Part shown: positions 13,701-21,479 of the stretch, piece after piece
Numbering within the stretch: the stretch's first letter is position 1
How the letters are laid out: each line of letters begins with the position of its first letter
Assembly (NCBI GenBank): GCA_019321725.1
Contig: CM033124.1
Location: 13,640,001-13,704,000, forward strand
DNA: 64,000 nucleotides
Origin: Paulownia fortunei
Lineage: Eukaryota > Streptophyta > Magnoliopsida > Lamiales > Paulowniaceae
Reading direction: 5' to 3'
Made by a program: the position numbers and the translations under genes
Notes under the pieces: model-generated
The model's input: the letters and a program-made list of their open reading frames with translations, nothing else
Told to the model about the DNA's origin: nothing
Databases searched by the model: none

Positions 13701-16700
13701 CCATCGTCATCTGTATCATTAAACTCAAATGAAACATTAAAATAACTCTCAAGTTCTTGGCTAGAACTTGAGGATCCTCGAGGACGTTTAGTTCGTTCCC
13801 TAAGTAAAAGTTGTGCTGCCGTAAGTTTAAAACCACTACTACTACTAGTTTTATGTATATCAACTTGAGTTGATTGTGAACCATATTTGGAACTGTATTC
13901 ATTATAAAATTCATTTAAAAGTGTTCTAATTTTAAATATAATATTATTAATATCTATAGTATAATCATTTTCATTACGTGTTAAAGCATTGTAATAAATT
14001 AATAACAAGTCTTGTAAACCATCTAATTTAAGTCTAGGATCAAAAACAACAGCAATTAAATTAATATCTGGAATTTCATAAAAATATTTTTTCCATTTCA
14101 ACTGCATTGATAAAGTACAATTTACTAAATTTTCATCTTGGGAGTTAATATTTTCATGTAAAACTGATGCAATATTACAACAATTTAATAATACTAAATG
14201 AGAAGTTGGGGAATAAACACTAGATAATTGTAAAGTAGCATCATTAAATATTTTTAAAATATTACAAATTTTTTCACATACTGTCCAATGATGTGGATAT
14301 AAATGAAAAGGAGTAGAAATAATTTGTACAAAAAATTGACATAATAAATCTTTATAGTCGATAGATTCTTCTAATAATCTATATGTTGAATTCCAACGGG
14401 TTGGAACATCCCGTGGAAATTTTTTAGGCCTTACACCATTAGCCTTACAAAATCTAAACCATTGTTTATTAATATGTGGATGTGTCCATAAATAAGAAAA
14501 TGCTTGTCTAATTGGTTTAAGTTGATTATCTAAAACTTTTAAGCCATCTTGTACACATAAATTTAAAATATGACATATACATCTAATATGAAAAAATTTA
14601 CCACCAATTGATGGTTCACATACAACTTTAAGATCACCAATACTAGCATTATTAGCTGCAGCATTGTCAAATGATATTGAAAAAATTTTATTAACTAAAT
14701 TATATTCTTCTAATATTAAAAATATAATTTGTGAAATATTTGCCGCTGTGTGTGGACTATCAAAAACTCTAAATGCAAGTAATCTTTTTTGAAGTGTCCA
14801 AGAATTATCAATCCAATGACATGTAATACCCATATATGAATGTATTTGCCAATGATCACTCCAAATATCACTACATAAAGAAATTTTATTATTTACATTA
14901 TTTAATAATTCTTTTAACTCTTTTTTAGATTTATTATATAATTTTTTTACATAGCGTGTTAGTGTGGTTCGTGGAACACCTTTAGCTGCCGGATTATATG
15001 TTGTTTGAATTAATTCATTAAAAAAGAATTTATTTGCAAAACTAAAACTAAGATGTTCAACAGAAATAAATCTAGCTAAATTTTCTCTACATCTAACATC
15101 ATTATATTTAAATAAAGAAAGATCATTACCTCCACCGGCGCCGGAAGAAGCGAATGATGGCATTTGAGTTTGGGTACGATCAATGCCAAATTCTACTGGA
15201 TGCTTCTTCTCCACATGTCTTTTCAATGATCCATAACCGCCTCCGGATTGAAATTTGTAAGATTGCGAACAATATTTACACTTTGCTCGCATCTCTCCAT
15301 TTGGAAGTGTTATTTTATCAAAATGTTTAGTAAAAATAGAAGATTTAAGAGATGGAATAGATCGAGTGTGAGCATCACTCATTGTTTCTTGAGTAGTATA
15401 CAAGTGAGTTTGCTCTTCATCACTTAACTCAACTTCACAATCGATGTTGAACCTTGGTTGCTCGTCGGTTGCGGGCATCTTTCCCTTACCTCTATTGCTT
15501 GAACCGGCCATTTTTTAATAAATGATAAAAATTTAGTATATAGAATTGAATAATAAATAATTAAAGATGAAATAAATGAAATATGAAAAAAATTTAATGA
15601 AAGAATTAAAATAATATAGAATTGAGAATGAATAATTAAGAGTGAAGATTAGAGAATTGAGAATTAGATAATTGATAGTTGAGAGTTGAGAGTTGAGAGT
15701 TGAAGTGTGGAAAAAATGAAGAATTGATGGGTATTTATAGAAGAAATTAAAAAAAAAAAAAAAAAAAAAAAGTCAAACGGTCAAAAATTTGACCGTTTGA
15801 CTTTGGTGGCAACGGTCAAAAATTTGACCGTTGCCACAAGAGAGCCGTTGGCAACGGCTCTCTCATTTTTCCTTTCTTTTTTTTTTTTTTTTTTTTTTCT
15901 TGAACCGCCGGGCTGACCCGGCGGTTCACGGGTCCAAAAAATTCGGACCCGTAACCGGCCCGTGAATCCACGGGCCGGTTACGGGTCCACGGGTCAACCA
16001 CGGGCCGGGTCCGGTTTGGACCCGGCCCGTGGTCAGGACTAATTGCATGTCATGTGGCTACTCTTGCATTGAAATCATAACTCTAATTGTTAGGAGGAGG
16101 ATTATTGCTATTTGCTAGTCATGTTGTTTTATCATGTACCATATACAGATTAAGAATGGCATACCATTAAATTTCATATTTGTTAAACAAGAGAATGGTG
16201 TTAGTAACTTGATTAAATTAGGTAGAGAGACATTCACCCCATATCTTGTCGGTTGGATATATGATTTTCCCGAGAACTTCTTGTTTTGGACAAGTGGGGG
16301 ACAACTTTGGCATCAGTACAGCATTGGCATATTGCAGTTGCTTTCTTCTTATTTTTTCCTGTAAGTTAAAAATGTGGCCAAGCATTAGAAGCTTTACATC
16401 TTTGGCATTTGAGTAACATTTGATTGAACCATTGAATTAAATAGCTTAATGAGAAAGTAATACTGAGAGTAGTCCTGACCACGGGCCGGGTCCAAACCGG
16501 ACCCGGCCCGTGGTTGACCCGTGGTCAACGGGTCAAAACCCGTTGACCACGGGTCCGACCCGCGGACCCGTAACCGGCCCGTGGATTCACGGGCCGGTTA
16601 CGGGTCCGAATTTTTTGGACCCGTGAACCGCCGGGTCAGCCCGGCGGTTCAAGCCGGGTCGGCCCGCCGGGCCGACCCGGACTGAACCGCCGGGCTGACC

Positions 16701-19700
16701 CGGCGGTTCAAGAAAAAAAAAAAAAAAAAAAGAAAGGAAAAATGAGAGAGCCGTTGCCAACGGCTCTCTTGTGGCAACGGTCAAATTTTGACCGTTGCCA
16801 CCAAAGTCAAACGGTCAAATTTTGACCGTTTGACTTTTTTTTTTTTTTTTTTTTTTAATTTCTTCTATAAATACCCATCAATTCTTCATTTTTTCCACAC
16901 TTCAACTCTCAACTCTCAACTCTCAACTATCAATTATCTAATTCTCAATTCTCTAATCTTCACTCTTAATTATTCATTCTCAATTCTATATTATTTTAAT
17001 TCTTTCATTAAATTTTTTCATATTTCATTTATTTCATCTTTAATTATTTATTATTCAATTCTATATACTAAATTTTTATCATTTATTAAAAAATGGCCGG
17101 TTCAAGCAATAGAGGTAAGGGAAAGATGCCCGCAACCGACGAGCAACCAAGGTTCAACATCGATTGTGAAGTTGAGTTAAGTGATGAAGAGCAAACTCAC
17201 TTGTATACTACTCAAGAAACAATGAGTGATGCTCACACTCGATCTATTCCATCTCTTAAATCTTCTATTTTTACTAAACATTTTGATAAAATAACACTTC
17301 CAAATGGAGAGATGCGAGCAAAGTGTAAATATTGTTCGCAATCTTACAAATTTCAATCCGGAGGCGGTTATGGATCATTGAAAAGACATGTGGAGAAGAA
17401 GCATCCAGTAGAATTTGGCATTGATCGTACCCAAACTCAAATGCCATCATTCGCTTCTTCCGGCGCCGGTGGAGGTAATGATCTTTCTTTATTTAAATAT
17501 AATGATGTTAGATGTAGAGAAAATTTAGCTAGATTTATTTCTGTTGAACATCTTAGTTTTAGTTTTGCAAATAAATTCTTTTTTAATGAATTAATTCAAA
17601 CAACATATAATCCGGCAGCTAAAGGTGTTCCACGAACCACACTAACACGCTATGTAAAAAAATTATATAATAAATCTAAAAAAGAGTTAAAAGAATTATT
17701 AAATAATGTAAATAATAAAATTTCTTTATGTAGTGATATTTGGAGTGATCATTGGCAAATACATTCATATATGGGTATTACATGTCATTGGATTGATAAT
17801 TCTTGGACACTTCAAAAAAGATTACTTGCATTTAGAGTTTTTGATAGTCCACACACAGCGGCAAATATTTCACAAATTATATTTTTAATATTAGAAGAAT
17901 ATAATTTAGTTAATAAAATTTTTTCAATATCATTTGACAATGCTGCAGCTAATAATGCTAGTATTGGTGATCTTAAAGTTGTATGTGAACCATCAATTGG
18001 TGGTAAATTTTTTCATATTAGATGTATATGTCATATTTTAAATTTATGTGTACAAGATGGCTTAAAAGTTTTAGATAATCAACTTAAACCAATTAGACAA
18101 GCATTTTCTTATTTATGGACACATCCACATATTAATAAACAATGGTTTAGATTTTGTAAGGCTAATGGTGTAAGGCCTAAAAAATTTCCACGGGATGTTC
18201 CAACCCGTTGGAATTCAACATATAGATTATTAGAAGAATCTATCGACTATAAAGATTTATTATGTCAATTTTTTGTACAAATTATTTCTACTCCTTTTCA
18301 TTTATATCCACATCATTGGACAGTATGTGAAAAAATTTGTAATATTTTAAAAATATTTAATGATGCTACTTTACAATTATCTAGTGTTTATTCCCCAACT
18401 TCTCATTTAGTATTATTAAATTGTTGTAATATTGCATCAGTTTTACATGAAAATATTAACTCCCAAGATGAAAATTTAGTAAATTGTACTTTATCAATGC
18501 AGTTGAAATGGAAAAAATATTTTTATGAAATTCCAGATATTAATTTAATTGCTGTTGTTTTTGATCCTAGACTTAAATTAGATGGTTTACAAGACTTGTT
18601 ATTAATTTATTACAATGCTTTAACACGTAATGAAAATGATTATACTATAGATATTAATAATATTATATTTAAAATTAGAACACTTTTAAATGAATTTTAT
18701 AATGAATACAGTTCCAAATATGGTTCACAATCAACTCAAGTTGATATACATAAAACTAGTAGTAGTAGTGGTTTTAAACTTACGGCAGCACAACTTTTAC
18801 TTAGGGAACGAACTAAACGTCCTCGAGGATCCTCAAGTTCTAGCCAAGAACTTGAGAGTTATTTTAATGTTTCATTTGAGTTTAATGATACAGATGACGA
18901 TGGAGAGTTCGATATTTTGCGATGGTGGTCGCAAAAGGAGCAAACGTATCCAATTTTGTCCGTAATGGCGAAGGAGATACTTGCTTCACCTGCTTCAACC
19001 GTTGCAGTGGAACAAGTTTTCAGTGCGGGAGGTAATATATTGAGTGAGAAACGCTCAACGTTGTCTCCCGAAAATTTAGAAGCCCAAGCATGTCTTGATG
19101 ATTGGATCAAGGCCTCAGTACGAAGACAAGATCAGCCGGATTCAGAGGAAGATCAAGAGGAGGACACAGATGGAACAACGACGGGAACGGGTGGGAGTGA
19201 TTGAGCCACGCCACTCCCTAAGGTAAGAAGGGTTTAAAGGTAAGAGAACTACGTGAGCTTTGATTCCTCTATACCCTAAGAGGATACGTAGGCAACTTAA
19301 ATTTAAGTTCAAGCTCATTTTTATTTTTAAAATAATTTTTAATTATATAATTTAAATTTTTGTGGATATTTTTTTTAAATTTAAGTGCAATTTTTTTTTA
19401 TTAAAATTTAAGTTTAAACTTTAAGATTTCAAGTTGAATATTTTTTTTTATATATTTATTATAATTAGAATATTTGATACTTTAAATTTTAGATAATATT
19501 TTTTTTTCAAATTTAAGTTAAACATTCATTAAATTCAAAAATTAATGATATTTTTTTTAAATTTAAGTTCAAAATTTTTCATTCAAATATATGTTTAAAA
19601 TTTCAAACCCTTGTTTTTGTTTTACAAAAGTTACAATTTTATAAAATTAATAGTTAATTAAAAAATTACAAATTTTTAAAATATAGGTAAAAAAATAAAT

Positions 19701-21262
19701 AAAAAATTCAAGGGTTGGAACCGGAACCGGAACCGGCGGTTAACCGGAACCGTAACCGGAACCGGCCCGGCGGTTCCGGAACCCGGACCGTAACCGGCCT
19801 TGACGGTTAAGGTTAAGGGTCGGAATTTTCTTGAACCGTGGAACCGGCGGTTCCGAACCGTAACCGGCGGTTCCTGAACCGTGGTCAGGTCTACATGCAA
19901 TTCTGTGAGATGACCTTTCACCAGTCTTAGTCCTGCTTCAATAAAATGCTAATTCTTGATTTGGATATAGACCAACTTTTGGCATATTTTGCACAAAATG
20001 GCTATATCAGATTCAGCCTTATGTTTTATGCACACACAATAGGATGCTCTCCTCTACACCATTTCCATTTTTCCTTTCGTTATATGTACGCGTGTGCGGG
20101 CACAGAGAGAGAAGGAGAGAGCCGGGGTAGGAGGAACCATCCAAGCAAGACGAACTCTTTTCTTCTTAAAGAACGAATTCCTATAGGTTAAGAGATATCT
20201 AGAGGCTTACAGCAAATCTCAGGAGAAGACATGACTTGCCAACACCTGAATCTCCAATTAAAAGAAGCTTGAACAAGTAGTCACTGAAAGACAGAACATC
20301 AAGCGTCAAATGAGTTACATAATATAATTCAAGATACCAAAAATGCATAACAATGTAAATTTCAGCCGCTGCCGAATATAAGTGTCTTATAACTGTTCTG
20401 CACCACTCCAGATATACAGATATAGACAGATTATTAAAAGTAATACCATCTTTAGTTGTTAGTTTGCCAGGTGATTGGGTGAGTGAATATACTTTAGTCC
20501 ATAATAGCCGAAGAGATTTATGGTTACTTCTAACAGAAAGCCCGAGAGCTACGTTTTGTAAAATATTAGAAAAGCAAAATCAGCAGAAAATACATTGTAC
20601 TTTATTAGGTATGCAGTAATTAACTGAATATTAATTTAATTAGCTACAAGTCCTACCTAAATCAAATTCTATACCTGCAACTTCCCTATGCAGAACACAA
20701 TTCTCTGATCTACCTAATTTTTTTAATATGTGGATAGGAGTCAATGACACTAATGTAATCAAAATTAAATACAAGAGCAAAAATTACCGACTTCTGCCCA
20801 ATAAGGAGTACCAGTAACTAAAACTAGGATAGCGGTAACATCATATAGATCCCAAAAACTAAAAAGAAAAACTAAGATACACTTTCATTATTCAAATGAC
20901 ACACTTCACAAACTTTGCGCCAAAAGAAATAGACAATAGTCAGACGGATACAGCCGAAAATATCTCATAAATCACGAATAATTTCACCAGAAACGATCCC
21001 GAGAATTAAAAGAATAAAAACAGAAAAACGAAATATTTAGGATCAGAAAAGAGCAAATTCATGGATCTAATAACACTGCATCAGGGGCAAAATCAAACAC
21101 AATTCACACAGTTCCAACCAACACTGACGTGGATCTATCAAAATCGAAGGTAACATAAAATGAAATTTCATTTCCCCAACAAAACAACATCTAGAAATTT
21201 TCACTATTGTTTCAATTTCTCTGAAAAGTAAATAGAAGAGATATTTACTATTCGGGAGTCAT
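10738..21262 (-). CDS. RABD2: RABD2/Rab1-type small GTPase, eight exons, 203 aa
   Basis: Rab1-class GTPases control ER-to-Golgi vesicle traffic. Exons: 21262-21249, 20283-20211, 12514-12467, 12379-12332, 11546-11475, 11385-11230, 11149-11046 and 10834-10738. They total 612 nt in one frame, giving 203 aa, the usual family length. The first exon encodes only MTPEY. Visible motifs: P-loop GDSGVGKS (15-22), switch [17 protein letters not shown] (62-68), NKCD (121-124), ETSAK (149-153), and a C-terminal GCCSS with two cysteines for geranylgeranylation. The tail [11 protein letters not shown] is typical of RABD2/ARA5. Family members usually have N at position 2. The second intron is swollen to 7.7 kb by two hAT transposons. 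All splice sites are canonical and no exon is damaged, so the gene is probably still expressed. Confidence 0.95.
12712..12719. repeat. Outer-left target-site duplication CTCTCAGT
   Basis: Eight bases before the TAGACC end of copy A. The partner is ACTGAGAG (its reverse complement) at 16462-16469, beside copy B instead of beside copy A. Confidence 0.85.
12725..12895. repeat. CCGGTT-type subterminal repeats, 3' end of hAT copy A
   Basis: Many overlapping CCGGTT, CGGTTACGG and CCGGTTCC units within 170 bp, mostly as direct repeats. The surrounding sequence is strongly AT-rich. Confidence 0.8.
13400..15511 (-). CDS. hAT-family transposase with BED zinc finger (703 aa), copy A
   Basis: This is a DDE-type cut-and-paste transposase. 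An N-terminal BED zinc finger has C78, C81, H99 and H104 (CKYC, then KRHVEKKH). The catalytic core shows D215 (CSDIWSD) and D282 (SFDNAAANN), followed by the [11 protein letters not shown] block (around 308-318) and PTRWNSTY (around 370-377). The C-terminal hAT dimerisation region contains [20 protein letters not shown], then [14 protein letters not shown] and ACLDDW. The last 30 residues are acidic. The frame is intact from ATG to stop with no intron. Its translation is identical over all 703 residues to copy B on the other strand. It reads in the same direction as the host Rab gene. It looks potentially active; related plant proteins are annotated as BED-domain RICESLEEPER or Ac-like. Confidence 0.95.
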   Translation of the reverse strand: MAGSSNRGKGKMPATDEQPRFNIDCEVELSDEEQTHLYTTQETMSDAHTRSIPSLKSSIFTKHFDKITLPNGEMRAKCKYCSQSYKFQSGGGYGSLKRHVEKKHPVEFGIDRTQTQMPSFASSGAGGGNDLSLFKYNDVRCRENLARFISVEHLSFSFANKFFFNELIQTTYNPAAKGVPRTTLTRYVKKLYNKSKKELKELLNNVNNKISLCSDIWSDHWQIHSYMGITCHWIDNSWTLQKRLLAFRVFDSPHTAANISQIIFLILEEYNLVNKIFSISFDNAAANNASIGDLKVVCEPSIGGKFFHIRCICHILNLCVQDGLKVLDNQLKPIRQAFSYLWTHPHINKQWFRFCKANGVRPKKFPRDVPTRWNSTYRLLEESIDYKDLLCQFFVQIISTPFHLYPHHWTVCEKICNILKIFNDATLQLSSVYSPTSHLVLLNCCNIASVLHENINSQDENLVNCTLSMQLKWKKYFYEIPDINLIAVVFDPRLKLDGLQDLLLIYYNALTRNENDYTIDINNIIFKIRTLLNEFYNEYSSKYGSQSTQVDIHKTSSSSGFKLTAAQLLLRERTKRPRGSSSSSQELESYFNVSFEFNDTDDDGEFDILRWWSQKEQTYPILSVMAKEILASPASTVAVEQVFSAGGNILSEKRSTLSPENLEAQACLDDWIKASVRRQDQPDSEEDQEEDTDGTTTGTGGSD
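15771..15862. promoter_or_regulatory. Three consecutive inverted repeats upstream of transposase A
   Basis: Three near-perfect palindromes lie end to end: 15771-15802 (arms AGTCAAACGGTCAAA), 15807-15836 (arms TGGCAACGGTCAAA) and 15840-15862 (arms GAGAGCCGTTG). The first two share the core ACGGTCAAA and all three contain an ACGG-like core. They sit between the GC-rich 5' end and the transposase leader. They could be host-factor or transposase binding sites in the promoter. The function is inferred. Confidence 0.6.
15899..16036. repeat. GC-rich subterminal hairpin array, 5' end of hAT copy A
   Basis: This is the shorter counterpart of the copy B array. It keeps the GAACCGCCGGG hairpin, the ACCCGTAACC hairpin and a terminal CCACGGGCCGGGTCC hairpin, but lacks the 18-bp GACCCGTGG hairpin and the duplicated TGAACCGCCGGG unit. 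Confidence 0.75.
16042..16049. repeat. Inner-left target-site duplication ATTGCATG
   Basis: Eight bases just after the end of copy A. This is the reverse complement of CATGCAAT at 19894-19901. Confidence 0.85.
16462..16469. repeat. Inner-right target-site duplication ACTGAGAG
   Basis: Eight bases just before copy B. This is the reverse complement of CTCTCAGT at 12712-12719. Confidence 0.85.
16478..16710. repeat. GC-rich subterminal hairpin array, 5' end of hAT copy B
   Basis: Seven inverted repeats follow one another: 16478-16514, 16516-16555 (18-bp arms from GACCCGTGG), 16566-16605 (18-bp arms from ACCCGTAACC), 16602-16622, 16624-16651 (arms TGAACCGCCGGG), about 16656-16678, and 16683-16710, which repeats the TGAACCGCCGGG hairpin. 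Copy A holds a shorter version at 15899-16036. Subterminal repeats of hAT elements are often transposase binding sites; that role is inferred here. Confidence 0.8.
16744..16836. promoter_or_regulatory. Three consecutive inverted repeats upstream of transposase B
   Basis: The mirror copy of the block in element A. The central AT spacer of the first two palindromes is one base shorter here (CAAATTTTG instead of CAAAAATTTG). The arms are otherwise conserved. Confidence 0.6.
17093..19204 (+). CDS. hAT-family transposase with BED zinc finger (703 aa), copy B
   Basis: The translation is identical to the copy A transposase: the same BED finger (C78, C81, H99, H104), acidic residues D215 and D282, and hAT dimerisation region. 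It is intact from start to stop. The ATG follows a long A/T-rich leader with CAACTCT repeats (about 16900-16930), and three inverted repeats lie about 260-350 bases upstream. It reads opposite to the Rab gene. The two transposase genes diverge from the central spacer. Complete identity means either very recent duplication or gene conversion between the copies. Confidence 0.95.
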   Translation: MAGSSNRGKGKMPATDEQPRFNIDCEVELSDEEQTHLYTTQETMSDAHTRSIPSLKSSIFTKHFDKITLPNGEMRAKCKYCSQSYKFQSGGGYGSLKRHVEKKHPVEFGIDRTQTQMPSFASSGAGGGNDLSLFKYNDVRCRENLARFISVEHLSFSFANKFFFNELIQTTYNPAAKGVPRTTLTRYVKKLYNKSKKELKELLNNVNNKISLCSDIWSDHWQIHSYMGITCHWIDNSWTLQKRLLAFRVFDSPHTAANISQIIFLILEEYNLVNKIFSISFDNAAANNASIGDLKVVCEPSIGGKFFHIRCICHILNLCVQDGLKVLDNQLKPIRQAFSYLWTHPHINKQWFRFCKANGVRPKKFPRDVPTRWNSTYRLLEESIDYKDLLCQFFVQIISTPFHLYPHHWTVCEKICNILKIFNDATLQLSSVYSPTSHLVLLNCCNIASVLHENINSQDENLVNCTLSMQLKWKKYFYEIPDINLIAVVFDPRLKLDGLQDLLLIYYNALTRNENDYTIDINNIIFKIRTLLNEFYNEYSSKYGSQSTQVDIHKTSSSSGFKLTAAQLLLRERTKRPRGSSSSSQELESYFNVSFEFNDTDDDGEFDILRWWSQKEQTYPILSVMAKEILASPASTVAVEQVFSAGGNILSEKRSTLSPENLEAQACLDDWIKASVRRQDQPDSEEDQEEDTDGTTTGTGGSD
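19710..19888. repeat. CCGGTT-type subterminal repeats, 3' end of hAT copy B
   Basis: The mirror copy of 12725-12895. It keeps about 10 extra bases (ACGGTTCAGG in the inward reading direction) beside the terminal repeat that copy A lacks. Confidence 0.8.
19894..19901. repeat. Outer-right target-site duplication CATGCAAT
   Basis: Eight bases just after copy B. The partner is at 16042-16049 in reverse complement. Confidence 0.85.
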
Positions 21263-21479
21263 GATTGGATGCGATGTTCGACCGACGTTTGGGGGAGCCA
21301 GAATATTCTCCTTCCGACGGACGGAGATCGTTCGCAACACGGAAACGGCGTCGGAGGAGTTGACCCGGTTGACGCGGAGGGGCGTTAGCTGGCTTCACCT
21401 TCGTAAATGAGAGCCAGATAAATATTCCGTATATATTTATATACAAACGCCGACAACGGACGAGTGGTGAAGAGTTCAA

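Larger units (their letters stand above)
12720..16041 (-). mobile_element. hAT transposon, copy A (3322 bp)
   Basis: A full-length hAT element lying in intron 2 of the Rab gene. Its ends are TAGACCTGACC at 12720 and GGTCAGGACTA ending at 16041, which are imperfect inverted repeats. The element carries one uninterrupted transposase on the minus strand. The 3' end (12725-12895) has CCGGTT-type repeats; the 5' end (15899-16036) has GC-rich hairpins. Its direct flanks, CTCTCAGT on the left and ATTGCATG on the right, do not match each other but match the flanks of copy B in reverse complement. Compared with copy B it lacks about 10 bp next to the 3' terminal repeat and about 100 bp of the 5' hairpin array. 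Confidence 0.93.
16042..16469. other. 428-bp spacer between the hAT copies, apparently inverted
   Basis: Non-transposon sequence, presumably original Rab intron. It starts with ATTGCATG and ends with ACTGAGAG. Reverse complementing it would start it with CTCTCAGT, matching the outer left flank at 12712, and end it with CATGCAAT, matching the outer right flank at 19894. The open frame inside it (16134-16364) has no recognisable family and is not counted as a gene. Confidence 0.85.
16470..19893 (+). mobile_element. hAT transposon, copy B (3424 bp)
   Basis: This is the second full-length copy, opposite in orientation to copy A and 428 bp from it. It begins TAGTCCTGACC at 16470 and ends GGTCAGGTCTA at 19893. 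Its right flank is CATGCAAT and its left flank ACTGAGAG. These do not pair with each other, but each is the reverse complement of a flank of copy A. Its 5' subterminal array is about 100 bp longer than in copy A and holds extra copies of the TGAACCGCCGGG hairpin. The 3' side repeats the copy A sequence closely, including the AT-rich block after the transposase stop. Confidence 0.93.

Noticed and set aside
16134..16364. 76-codon open frame between the hAT copies
   Set aside because: Lies in the spacer that looks like Rab intron sequence, has no family resemblance, and would be on the other strand once the spacer is restored.
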